A stretch of 64,000 nucleotides of DNA from DASZHJ01 sp035507155 (GTDB lineage: Bacteria; Pseudomonadota; Alphaproteobacteria; ATCC43930; CGMCC-115725): assembly GCA_035507155.1 (NCBI GenBank), contig DATJOK010000024.1, positions 1 through 64,000 on the forward strand, in the 5' to 3' direction. Numbering within the stretch: position 1 is the stretch's first letter; every line of letters starts with the position of its first letter. The translations under genes were made by a program, and so were the position numbers. Positions 42,484 through 50,605 of this stretch are shown here, piece by piece. The notes beneath the pieces are model-generated. The model searched no databases. It saw nothing but the letters and a program-made list of their open reading frames with translations, and had not been told where the DNA came from.

Positions 42484-43697
42484 TCCAGCACGCCCTCGGC
42501 GCGGAGCACAGCGATGCGCTCGGGCTCGTAGCCGAGGATCTCCTTCAGGACGGCGTCGGTGTGCTCGCCGAGCAGAGGCGGCCGCCGGAGCTCGATGCGC
42601 TCGCCGTCGAGGAGGTAGGGCGGCGAGGTGAAGCGGGCCTCGCCGATCTCCGGATGATCCACCTTCTGCCAGTAGCCGCGATATGCCAGCTGCTTGTCCT
42701 CGTCCATGAGATAGCGCGAGGAGGCGACGACGCCGGCGGGGACGCCCTTCGCCTGCAGCGTCATCATCGCCTCGGTCGCATCCTTATCGGCGATCCACTT
42801 CGCTACCGCAGCCTCGACCCGATCGACCTGGGTGAGGCGGCCCTTGGCGGTGGCGAGGTCGCGATCCTTCGCCAGATCGGACGCCCCGATCACCTCGCAG
42901 AGCGCCAGCCATTGCTGGTCGTCCATAACCGCGACCGCGCACCAGTCATCCTTGCCGGCACAGCGGAAGATGTTGTGCGGCGCGTGATGGGCCGATCGGT
43001 TGCCGAGCCGGTCCTGCTCGCTGCCGGTGGCGGCATATTCGAGCGCCGCCAGTCCCATGCAGTTGATGGTGGATTCCACCTGGGAGAGATCGATCTTGAG
43101 ACCGCGGCCGGTGGCACGCCGATGACGGAGCGCCGCCACCACCGCGAAGGCCGCGTGATAGGGGTTGGCGGCGTGGTCGGGGAAATGCGTGCCCGGCCCC
43201 AGCGGGCCCTCGCCCTCGTAGCCGGTCTGCCACATGAGGCCGGTGACGGCGCTGATGGTCATGCCGACGCCGGTGAGATTCGCGAGCGGGCCGCTCTCGC
43301 CGTACATGGGCATGGCGAGATAGATGATGTCGGGCTTCACCGCCCTCACCGCATCGTAGCTGAGGCCCAGCCGGTCCATGGCGCCTGGCCCGAAATTGTT
43401 GCTGACGACGTCGGCGTGGCGGATCAGCTCGAAGATCGTCTCGATGCTCTTCGGATTCTTGAGATTGACCGAGAAGCTGCGCTTGCCGGTGTTGCGCGAG
43501 GCGAAGTAGCCGCTGCGGTTGATGCCGGGGATGGCATCGCGGTAGGGCCCGCCGACGCGCACCGGATCCGGCCGCGAGGCACTCTCCACCTTGATGATCT
43601 CGGCGCCGAAATCGCTGAAGAGCTTGGTGGAGAACGGGCCGGCACCGGCCCAGGTCAGGTCCACGAAGCGGATGCCCTTGAGAAAGTCCGGATACAT
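42480..43697 (-). CDS. CaiB/BaiF family CoA transferase
   Basis: A 405-residue class III CoA transferase. Motifs are F-V-D-L-T-W-A-G-A-G-P-F near residue 11, F-G-A-E-I-I-K-V-E near 30, N-T-G-K-R-S-F-S-V-N-L near 69, and the catalytic Asp in K-I-D-L-S-Q-V-E. It probably activates an operon-specific acid as its CoA thioester. The start lies 11 bases after the previous gene's stop. Confidence 0.92.
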   Translation of the reverse strand: MYPDFLKGIRFVDLTWAGAGPFSTKLFSDFGAEIIKVESASRPDPVRVGGPYRDAIPGINRSGYFASRNTGKRSFSVNLKNPKSIETIFELIRHADVVSNNFGPGAMDRLGLSYDAVRAVKPDIIYLAMPMYGESGPLANLTGVGMTISAVTGLMWQTGYEGEGPLGPGTHFPDHAANPYHAAFAVVAALRHRRATGRGLKIDLSQVESTINCMGLAALEYAATGSEQDRLGNRSAHHAPHNIFRCAGKDDWCAVAVMDDQQWLALCEVIGASDLAKDRDLATAKGRLTQVDRVEAAVAKWIADKDATEAMMTLQAKGVPAGVVASSRYLMDEDKQLAYRGYWQKVDHPEIGEARFTSPPYLLDGERIELRRPPLLGEHTDAVLKEILGYEPERIAVLRAEGVLE

Positions 43698-43708
43698 CTT
43701 GCTTCCTC

Positions 43709-44905
43709 TTATCGGCCGACCTGCTTGGCGGCGATGCCGCCGAGCACGCTGTCGTTATCCTCGCCGAGCCGCGGCGCCGCGCGGTCGATCCGCCACAGCG
43801 GTTCGGAGAGGCGATAGGGTGCGCCAGGAAACGCCACCTCGCGGCCGAGCCCGGGCAGCGCCACTTTCCTGAAGAAGCGGCGGAAGACGAGCTGCGGGTC
43901 GAGTTGCAGATCGGCGATGCGGCTCACTGGCGCCATGACGATCTTGCGCTTGAGCGCCTCGGCGCCGAGCTCTGCCTTGCTCTTGTCGGCGATGAAGCGC
44001 TCGAAGAGCGTGCGGAACTCCACCTTCATTGCCGCCGTCGCGCGGGTCGGCCGGTCGGCCCAGTCGGGCTCCTGCAGGCGGGAGAGCCCGTCGAATTTCT
44101 CCTCCTTGAGCCATGCGAGGAGGCCAGACCAGGAGGCGCTCAGCGACAGCGGCGCCGCCAGGAAGACATAGCCGTCCTTGCACGCGAAGGCGCTCTCGGT
44201 GGCGTCCCGCACGCCCTCGCCACCGCGCGCGGAGACGCGGCCCTCGAGGTCATAGACCTGGATCGCATTCTGGAGCGAGTGCGCGATCGCCTCCTGCGCC
44301 GAGACGTCCAGCACGTGACTGGCCCCCTGCTGCTCGCTGTGCCAGAGGGCAAGCGCGGTGGCGGCCGCCGCGTAGAGTGAGGCGACGAAGATACTCTGCT
44401 GTCCGGCCAGACGAAGCGGGGGCTTGCCGGGCTCGCCGGAGAGCCAGGCGATGCCACCTAGCGCCTGCGCTACGAGATCGCAGCCGGCGAAATGGGCGTA
44501 GGGGCCGCTCAGCCCGAAATGCGAGACCGAGGTGACGACGCGCCGGCCGGGCACCGCGACGATCTCCGCGAGCTCGAGGCCGCTGTTCTCGCCGGGCTCG
44601 TGGATCACCACCTGCGAGGCCGCGATCAGGTCCCGGGCGACCGCACGGCCGGCGGCGCTGACGGTGTCGAGCGTGACGCTCTTCTTGTTGACGTTGAGAA
44701 ACGCGAAGGGAATGCCGCCGAAGATCGCGGGCTCGGCGCCGGCAAGCGGCGGCGGCCGCCGCCGGTCAGATCGGCCGCTCGGCGGCTCGATCCGGATCAC
44801 TTCGGCACCGAGATCGGCGAAGAGGCGCGCGCAGTAGGATCCGAGCTCATGGCTCAGGTCGATGATCCGCACGCCCTCATAGGGCCGATTTTCCGCACTC
44901 GCCAT
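43709..44905 (-). CDS. CaiB/BaiF family CoA transferase
   Basis: A 398-residue class III CoA transferase (401 if ATG at 44914 is used; neither start has a strong ribosome site). It has I-I-D-L-S-H-E-L-G-S-Y-C, L-G-A-E-V-I-R-I-E and the catalytic Asp in V-L-D-V-S-A-Q-E. It is the first gene of the seven-gene leftward operon and lies just downstream of the AACATAT palindrome. Confidence 0.9.
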   Translation of the reverse strand: MASAENRPYEGVRIIDLSHELGSYCARLFADLGAEVIRIEPPSGRSDRRRPPPLAGAEPAIFGGIPFAFLNVNKKSVTLDTVSAAGRAVARDLIAASQVVIHEPGENSGLELAEIVAVPGRRVVTSVSHFGLSGPYAHFAGCDLVAQALGGIAWLSGEPGKPPLRLAGQQSIFVASLYAAAATALALWHSEQQGASHVLDVSAQEAIAHSLQNAIQVYDLEGRVSARGGEGVRDATESAFACKDGYVFLAAPLSLSASWSGLLAWLKEEKFDGLSRLQEPDWADRPTRATAAMKVEFRTLFERFIADKSKAELGAEALKRKIVMAPVSRIADLQLDPQLVFRRFFRKVALPGLGREVAFPGAPYRLSEPLWRIDRAAPRLGEDNDSVLGGIAAKQVGR

Positions 44906-44963
44906 GGCTCTCATCCGTTGCTGTGGCCGCCTGCCGCGCAGCAGCGGGCGGTCGACGAAAAAG

Positions 44964-44986
44964 GATGCAACATATAAAAAATATGT
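44964..44986. promoter_or_regulatory. AT-rich perfect palindrome AACATAT-N5-ATATGTT upstream of CaiB operon
   Basis: AACATAT (44968-44974), five A, then ATATGTT (44980-44986) form a 19-base perfect palindrome, preceded by ATGC. It stands out in a GC-rich region and lies in the 214-base gap between gntR (45120) and the CaiB operon start at 44905. Its geometry matches ACATG-N5-CATGT at 20586-20600. It is a strong candidate operator for one of the FCD GntR regulators. The rest of the gap holds nothing else I can support. Confidence 0.55.
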
Positions 44987-45119
44987 TCAATGGCGAAAGC
45001 CGTGAGCTTCCGTCGTGCCCGCCGCGGCTCGCGCGAGCGCGGAATGAGAAAGCGCGACGGCGGGCTTGCAATCGACGGCGCGGTGACCCGCTCCGGCGAC
45101 GCTCCTCGGGAGCGGATGG

Positions 45120-45833
45120 TCAGGCGCGGCGCGAGCGCGCTGGTCGCGCGCCGGCAATCTCCGCGCCTTCCGCCGGCGCAGATGGCGCTAGCCGTCCCGC
45201 GGGCGCGCTGGCGCCGGTGATCTCGCGCCAGCCGTTGCTGATGTGCCGGACCATTGCCTCGACAGCGCCGGCGTGGTCCTTCCGCTGAACTTTCTCGAGG
45301 AAGAGATCGTGCTCCGTCCGCATGCGCGCGGGGCGGTTGCGCTTCACATCCTGCTCGGTGAACGGATACTTGGCCCACAGCACGCGCACGAAATGCAGGG
45401 TCTGCGGCTGCTCGGCGATCTCGTAGAGCCGGAAGTGGAAACGGTAGTTGGCGGTGCGCACCGCCTGCAGGTCGCCGGAACCCAGCGATTGCACCAGGAA
45501 GCGCTGCAGCTCCAGCAGCTCCTGCAGCTTCGTCGGCGACATCCGCTCCAGCGCCGCCGCCGTGAGCTCGCGCTCGAGCAGCAGCCGCAGATGATAGATC
45601 TCCCAGAGCATTTCCGGCACCAGCTCGGGGACCAGCAGCCCTTTGTGCGGCAGACCGCGGACGAAGCCTTCCGCCTCCAGCGTCAGCAGCGCCTCGCGTA
45701 CCGGCGTCACCGAGACGCCGAGCTCCGCCGCCAGATCCGCCTGCTTCAGCTTCTGGCCACGGCCATAGGCACCGACGATGATCCGCTCGCGAATGATCTC
45801 GGCGACGATGTCCTGTTTGGTGGCGAAGGCCAT
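45120..45833 (-). CDS. GntR family transcriptional regulator, FCD subgroup
   Basis: A 237-residue regulator. ATG at 45833 (M-A-F-A-T-K-Q-D) has GGGAGA upstream, and longer frames to 45860 or 45923 lack a well-spaced site. The winged helix spans about residues 6-70 (S-V-T-P-V-R-E-A-L), then an FCD domain with N-Y-R-F-H-F-R-L-Y-E and V-L-W-A-K-Y-P-F, closely like the GntR at 27223-28008. An Ala/Pro-rich tail ends the protein. It is the last gene of the livG-livF-dhaK-dhaL unit and lies before the CaiB operon, so it may control either or both. Confidence 0.9.
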   Translation of the reverse strand: MAFATKQDIVAEIIRERIIVGAYGRGQKLKQADLAAELGVSVTPVREALLTLEAEGFVRGLPHKGLLVPELVPEMLWEIYHLRLLLERELTAAALERMSPTKLQELLELQRFLVQSLGSGDLQAVRTANYRFHFRLYEIAEQPQTLHFVRVLWAKYPFTEQDVKRNRPARMRTEHDLFLEKVQRKDHAGAVEAMVRHISNGWREITGASAPAGRLAPSAPAEGAEIAGARPARSRRA

Positions 45834-45977
45834 GAATCTCCCGATGGCGGCCGAATCCATACTCCGAGAGCTGCTCTCCCGCCGCCCCCGAGACACCATG
45901 TCGCGCCTGGGGCGCGAAAGCAAATGCGCAATCGCGACACCGCGCGGTCGACGATTCGGCTGCCCGAAACGGCGATC

Positions 45978-46594
45978 TCATGCCGATTCCAGGACGGCGA
46001 GCCCGGCCACCATGTGGCGAAAAGCCACCATGCCGGGGTCGTCGAGTCCGCGGGAGCGGTCGCCGAACATCCGGGCGCGGCCGATCCGGTTCGCCTCGCC
46101 GCGGAAGCGCTCCAGCGCGGCATCGACGGCGGCGAGAGCAGCGGCATGCTGCCGTGCGGGGTCGGCGAGGTCGGCGATGGCGGCGCGCGCCGCCTCGATC
46201 GCATCGAGCACGGTCTTGTCGCCGAGCTTGGCGCCGCGCGCGCGGACACGGCGGCGATCACCTTCTCCAGCAGCGTCGGCATTGTCTCCCAGGGGATCTC
46301 GTGCTGCCCGGCAGTCTCTTTGGCAGCGGCGAGAAAGGCGACCGCCAGCAGCGTGCCCAGGCTGGAGCCCGAGGCCTTGGTGCAGGCAACGGCGCAGGCC
46401 CTGAAGACCGCCCCGATATCCGCCGGCGGCGGCGCCAGCGCTTTGCGAATATTGGCGGCGCATTTCTCCAGCGTCGCGCCGAGATCGCCGTCGCCGAGGC
46501 GGCCGTCGAGGGCATTGAGCTCCGGCGCCACCTGCTCGAGGCGGATAGAGCACCGGCCGAGCGCCGCTACCAGGGTGTCGGAGCCGAGTCCCAT
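45978..46594 (-). pseudogene. DhaL-like kinase ATP-binding subunit, disrupted by a single-base frameshift
   Basis: Residues encoded from 46594 to about 46245 match DhaL (R-L-G-D-G-D-L-G-A-T-L, metal and ATP-binding Asp residues; G-S-S-L-G-T-L-L-A). The matching C-terminal half (G-A-K-L-G-D-K-T-V-L-D-A-I-E; E-R-F-R-G-E-A-N-R-I-G-R-A-R-M-F-G-D-R-S) is in a different frame down to 45978. The shift lies within GCGCCGCGCGCGCGG (46231-46245), where one missing base would break A-R-G-G-A-K. Restored length is 205 residues, normal for DhaL. A sequencing slip in this CG run is possible, otherwise the kinase is dead or needs frameshifting. Confidence 0.85.
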
Positions 46595-46595
46595 C

Positions 46596-47603
46596 TCAGA
46601 CGATCCAGAACGGGCAGCGGGCAGGAGCATGCAGCAGGGTCTCCAGCTCGCCGTCGAGGCGGATCACGCTGATCGAGGCGCCGGCCATCTCCATCGAGGT
46701 GACATAGCGGCCGACCAGCGGCGAGACGATCGAGAGGCCTTTGGCGGCAAGCTCGCGCGCGACATGGCGGTAGAGGATGTAGAGCTCCTCGTGCGGCGTG
46801 GCGCCCAGCGAATTGACAAGCACCGAGACGCGCTCGCCGCGGCCCGGCTTGAGATCGCCGAGGATGCGCTCCAGCATTTCGCCGGCAATCGCATCGGCGG
46901 GCTGGAGCTTGCCGCGCCAGATGCCGGGCTCGCCGTGGATGCCCATCCCCATCTCGATTTCGTCCTCGGCGATGGTGAAAGTGGACTTGCCGGCCTCTGG
47001 CACGGTGCAGGGGCCGAGGGCGACGCCGGTGGTGGCGACCGCCGCCGCGGCCTTGCTGGCGAGCGCCGTCACTTCGCGAAGGGTGGCGCCCCTCTGCTCC
47101 GCCTTGGCGCCCGCGAGCTTGTAGACGTAGATGAGGCCGGCGACGCCGCGCCGCTTCTCCTTTTCCGCCGGTGGCGCGCTCGCAACATCATCGGCGCCGA
47201 GCACGGTAGTGGTCTGGACGCCGCCCGCCTCCAGCAGTTCGCCCGCCATGTCGAAATTCATGCGGTCGCCGCCGTAATTGCCGTAGAGCCGCAGCACGCC
47301 GGCGCCGCCATCGGCGGCTTGCATCGCCGCGACGCAGTCGTCCACCGAGGGGCCGGCGAAGACATTCCCGATGGCGCAGGCGTCGATGAAGCCGGGTCCC
47401 ACATAGCCGGTAAAGAGCGGCAGATGCCCGGAGCCGCCGCCGGAGACGATACCGACCTTGCCCTTCTCGGGTCCGTTCGCCCGGACGATCACCCGGCCGG
47501 ACTCGCCGAGGCGGCGGTAATAGACGGGATGCGCGGCACAGAGGCCGTCCAGCATCTCGTCGACGTAGAGCTTCGGATCGTTCAGCAGCTTTTTCATGCG
47601 CAT
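46596..47603 (-). CDS. DhaK-type dihydroxyacetone/ketose kinase substrate-binding subunit
   Basis: A 335-residue DhaK homologue. His223 in G-M-G-I-H-G-E-P-G is the residue that covalently holds the ketose as a hemiaminal. The first active-site loop reads G-S-G-H-L-P-L-F-T-G-Y-V-G rather than the G-S-G-H-E-P of classic dihydroxyacetone kinases, and Y-G-N-Y-G-G-D replaces K-N-Y-T-G-D. These changes suggest a different ketose, perhaps a four-carbon one; this is inference. ATG at 47603 has AGGA upstream, and ATG at 47597 is the alternative. It lies 16 bases after livF. The partner dhaL is frameshifted. Confidence 0.88.
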   Translation of the reverse strand: MRMKKLLNDPKLYVDEMLDGLCAAHPVYYRRLGESGRVIVRANGPEKGKVGIVSGGGSGHLPLFTGYVGPGFIDACAIGNVFAGPSVDDCVAAMQAADGGAGVLRLYGNYGGDRMNFDMAGELLEAGGVQTTTVLGADDVASAPPAEKEKRRGVAGLIYVYKLAGAKAEQRGATLREVTALASKAAAAVATTGVALGPCTVPEAGKSTFTIAEDEIEMGMGIHGEPGIWRGKLQPADAIAGEMLERILGDLKPGRGERVSVLVNSLGATPHEELYILYRHVARELAAKGLSIVSPLVGRYVTSMEMAGASISVIRLDGELETLLHAPARCPFWIV

Positions 47604-47619
47604 GCGTTTCCTGGTCGGG

Positions 47620-48318
47620 CTAGACGCCGAGGTGGGCGAGAAGCTGGCTTTCCTCGCGGATGACCTCGTCGTTGGTCATCGAGCGGACGATACTGCCGTT
47701 CTCGAGGAGATTGTGGCGATCGGCGACCGAGGTGGCGAAGGGCAGGTTCTGCTCCACCAGCAGCACCGTCAGCCCCTCCTTCTTGAGCTCTGCCACCGCG
47801 CGGCCGATGGCATCGATGATCACCGGCGCCAGGCCTTCCGTTGGCTCGTCCAGCAGCAGGAAGGAGGAACCCATGTAGAGGGGCCGCGCGATCGACAGCA
47901 TCTGCTGCTCGCCGCCTGACAGCGCCGATGCCTTCTGGTGCTGGCGGCTCTGCAGCGCTGGAAAGAGCGCGAAGATGCGGGCGAGCGGCCAGGCGGCGTC
48001 GTTCTGCGGCGAGGCGATGGTGAGGTTCTCGATCACCGAGAGGGTGGAAAACATGCCGCGATCCTCGGGCACGTAGCCGATACCGAGCTTGCAGATCCGC
48101 TCCGGACCGCGGGCGATGATCTCCTCGCCCTGGAATTTGATCGAGCCGCTGCGCTGGGGAATGTCGCCGATGATCGACTTCATCGTCGTCGATTTGCCGG
48201 CGCCATTGCGGCCGATGAGGGTGACGATCTGGCCCTTGGCCACGTCGAGGCTGACGCCGCGCAGCACCTGGGTGTCGCCGTAGGAGGCATTGAGGTCGCG
48301 AATCTCAAGCATGGGCAT
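47620..48318 (-). CDS. branched-chain-type ABC transporter ATP-binding protein (LivF-like)
   Basis: A 232-residue ATPase. ATG at 48318 has AAGGGA just upstream, and ATG at 48312 is also possible. Walker A is G-R-N-G-A-G-K-S-T, the signature L-S-G-G-E-Q-Q-M, Walker B L-L-L-D-E-P-T-E-G-L-A and the switch L-L-V-E-Q-N. It overlaps the livG stop. With livG it is transcribed away from livK and livHM, so the transporter is encoded by two divergent units. Confidence 0.92.
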   Translation of the reverse strand: MPMLEIRDLNASYGDTQVLRGVSLDVAKGQIVTLIGRNGAGKSTTMKSIIGDIPQRSGSIKFQGEEIIARGPERICKLGIGYVPEDRGMFSTLSVIENLTIASPQNDAAWPLARIFALFPALQSRQHQKASALSGGEQQMLSIARPLYMGSSFLLLDEPTEGLAPVIIDAIGRAVAELKKEGLTVLLVEQNLPFATSVADRHNLLENGSIVRSMTNDEVIREESQLLAHLGV

Positions 48319-49129
48319 GGCGTCCCTTGGTGCCGAGATAGGCATCGATGACGCGGGGATCGCGGCGCACCTCTTCGTACGTGCCGCGCGTCAGCAGCGC
48401 GCCCTGCTGCAGAACCAGGATCTCCTGGGCAAGATCGGCGATGACGCCGAGATTGTGCTCGACGACGATCACCGTGCGGCCCTCGGCAATGTTGCCGATG
48501 AGATCGGTCACCCGGCGGATGTCCTGCACCGTCATGCCCGCGGTGGGTTCGTCGAGAAGCAGCAGACTGGGGTGCGCGGCGAGGCTGATGCCAAGCTCCA
48601 GGGAACGCTTGAGGCCATAGGGAAGGGAGCCTGCTGTCCGCTCGCGGAGATCGCCTGGAATGTGGACCCGGCGCAGAATCTCGTCGATCTCGTCGATGTG
48701 ATGCTGACGCCAGCGGCTGTGGCGAAGGAAACTCGTGTTGGCTCGCTCGCGGCGCTGGATCGGCAGGACGAGGTTCTCCGCCACCGTCAGGTTGGCAAAG
48801 ATGCTGGTGATCTGGAAGCTGCGGACCACGCCACGGGCGGCGATCGCCTCGGGAGCAAGTCTGGTGATGTCCTCGCCGCGATGGCGCAGCCGCCCCCGCG
48901 TCGGTTTCAGGAAGCCGCTCAGCAGGTGGAAGAGAGTGGTCTTGCCGGCGCCGTTCGGCCCGATGATCCCGTAGACGGCGCCGCGAGGAAAGCTCGCGCT
49001 GACGTCATTGACGGCGACGAAGCCACCGAAGGACTTGGTGACATTTTCCAGCGCCAGCTCCGGCGGCTCGACGGCGTCGTTCCGTGGCGGGCGGTTGCCC
49101 GGCGCTGCAACAATTTGGGATGCCGCCAT
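48305..49129 (-). CDS. branched-chain-type ABC transporter ATP-binding protein (LivG-like)
   Basis: A 274-residue ATPase with a 25-residue N-terminal extension. Walker A is G-P-N-G-A-G-K-T-T, the signature is the unusual L-P-Y-G-L-K-R-S-L-E, Walker B L-L-L-L-D-E-P-T-A-G and the switch V-V-E-H-N-L. The R-H-R-G-E-D-I-T-R-L-A-P-E-A-I-A-A-R-G segment is LivG-typical. It is the first gene of livG-livF-dhaK-dhaL-gntR and divergent from livK across a 173-base gap. Confidence 0.92.
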   Translation of the reverse strand: MAASQIVAAPGNRPPRNDAVEPPELALENVTKSFGGFVAVNDVSASFPRGAVYGIIGPNGAGKTTLFHLLSGFLKPTRGRLRHRGEDITRLAPEAIAARGVVRSFQITSIFANLTVAENLVLPIQRRERANTSFLRHSRWRQHHIDEIDEILRRVHIPGDLRERTAGSLPYGLKRSLELGISLAAHPSLLLLDEPTAGMTVQDIRRVTDLIGNIAEGRTVIVVEHNLGVIADLAQEILVLQQGALLTRGTYEEVRRDPRVIDAYLGTKGRHAHA

Positions 49130-49211
49130 CTGGTCGTTTTCCTCCGTCCGGGTCGTGCTGCCCGTCGCGGCCGCTTCGGCCTTCTCTCAAATGAAGCACG
49201 GACGCCACAGA

Positions 49212-49242
49212 ATGCAAAATGTATTTTATAAACTTCTTGACA
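49212..49242. promoter_or_regulatory. AT-rich divergent promoter region with AAAAT-GT-ATTTT palindrome
   Basis: In the livG/livK gap, AAAATGTATTTT (49216-49227) is a near-perfect palindrome preceded by ATGC, inside AT-rich sequence. TTGACA (49237-49242) is a consensus -35 for the rightward direction, although no clear -10 follows. On the other strand TATAAAAT could be a -10 for livG. The ATGC plus AT-rich palindrome layout resembles 44964-44986. Confidence 0.42.
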
Positions 49243-49302
49243 CTGCATGCCCGAGAGCGACAGCCTCCACGTCAACGCGGATCGAAAAAGAGGGAGGAAG
49301 GC

Positions 49303-50526
49303 ATGAGGCGAGTGCTATCGGGCTTTGCGGCTGCGGGGCTGCTGGGAGCCGCGATGCTCGCGGCGTCGCCGGCGGACGCCCAGATGAAAAGCAAGCAGTT
49401 CACCATCCTGGTGGTCACCGATCTTTCGTCGGCGTTCTCGGACACCTCTGGCAAGGGCTCGGTCGAGGGCGTCAACATGGCGGTCGAGGACTTCGGCGGC
49501 TCCGTGAACGGCGTGCCGATCAAGGTCGTGGTTCTCGACAACAAGCTCGACGTGGCGCTGACGGTGAACAAGACACGCGAGATCATCGATACTGAGGGCG
49601 TCAACCTGATCACCGACGTGACGAGCTCCGCGGCGGCGATCGCGGTGGCGAAGCTCGCCAACGAGCGCAAGATCACCACCACCTTCGTCAGCCCCGGGAC
49701 GACCGCGCTCACCAACGAGTATTGCAGCAAATACACCTGGCATTACGCGTGGGACACCAGCGCGATGGCGACCGCGGCCGGTCTGGTGACCGAGCAGGGC
49801 TTCAAGAAGTGGTATTTCATCACAGCCGACTACGCCTTCGGCCACTCGCTGCTGGAGGAATTCTCGAAGCAGGTGAAGGCAAAAGGCGGCACCGTTCTCG
49901 GCAACGACATGGTGCCCTTCCCCAACGATGATTTCTCGAGCTACCTCCTGAAGGCGCAGGCGGCGGGCGCCACCGGAATCGGCGTCCTCGAATCCGGACA
50001 GGATCTGCGCAATGCGGTGAAACAGGCGCGGGAATTCGGGCTGCTCGGCACCGGCAAGGTCGAGATCGTCCCCGGCCAGCTCAATTTCTCCGACGTGCAC
50101 GCGACCGGCCTCGAAACCTGGACTGGCATCACCGCGGGCGAGATCTGGTACTGGAACTACGATCAGCAAACCCGCGAATGGGCGGCTCGCTTCCGGAAGC
50201 GCACGGGCATCACGCCCAGCAGCCTCTATGCCGGCAACTACTCGGCGGTGACCCAGATCCTGAACACGGTGAAGAGGATCGGATCGGACGATCCCGACAA
50301 GATCGCCGCGGCGTTGGAAGGGACCAGCTTCAGCGACTTCTTCGCCCGCAACGCGACCTGGCGGAAAAAGGACCATCTGGTGAGCCACGACATGTACGTG
50401 ATCAAGGTGAAGAAGCCCGAGGAGGTCCAGAAGGGCAGTGAGGACTACTACAAGGTGCTGGCAACCATTCCCGGCAAGGACGTCTTCATCCCGGAGTCCG
50501 CGAGCACCTGCAAGCACGATTGGTAG
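49303..50526 (+). CDS. branched-chain-type ABC transporter substrate-binding protein
   Basis: A 407-residue LivK-type periplasmic protein. ATG at 49303 follows GGGAGGAAGG. The signal peptide ends near A-S-P-A-D-A-Q, with cleavage after D-A, and is Sec type. The mature part reads F-T-I-L-V-V-T-D-L-S-S-A-F-S-D, and G-V-N-M-A-V-E-D-F-G-G is the family hallmark. The ligand is unknown. The linked DhaK-like kinase and hydroxyacid dehydrogenase hint at a polyol- or sugar-acid-like compound. Confidence 0.92.
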   Translation: MRRVLSGFAAAGLLGAAMLAASPADAQMKSKQFTILVVTDLSSAFSDTSGKGSVEGVNMAVEDFGGSVNGVPIKVVVLDNKLDVALTVNKTREIIDTEGVNLITDVTSSAAAIAVAKLANERKITTTFVSPGTTALTNEYCSKYTWHYAWDTSAMATAAGLVTEQGFKKWYFITADYAFGHSLLEEFSKQVKAKGGTVLGNDMVPFPNDDFSSYLLKAQAAGATGIGVLESGQDLRNAVKQAREFGLLGTGKVEIVPGQLNFSDVHATGLETWTGITAGEIWYWNYDQQTREWAARFRKRTGITPSSLYAGNYSAVTQILNTVKRIGSDDPDKIAAALEGTSFSDFFARNATWRKKDHLVSHDMYVIKVKKPEEVQKGSEDYYKVLATIPGKDVFIPESASTCKHDW

Positions 50527-50605
50527 CACGGTCGCATGGGGGAACGCGGCGGAGCAGTCCGCCGCGTGCTCTTGTCACAGCAGCCGGGCGCGGCTGGAGA
50601 AGCTG

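Noticed and set aside
45746..45977. Read-through of the first dhaL frame into the gntR region as a 282-residue protein
   Set aside because: Residues after the shift are Arg/Ser/Pro shadow, while the true DhaL C-terminus is present in the neighbouring frame.
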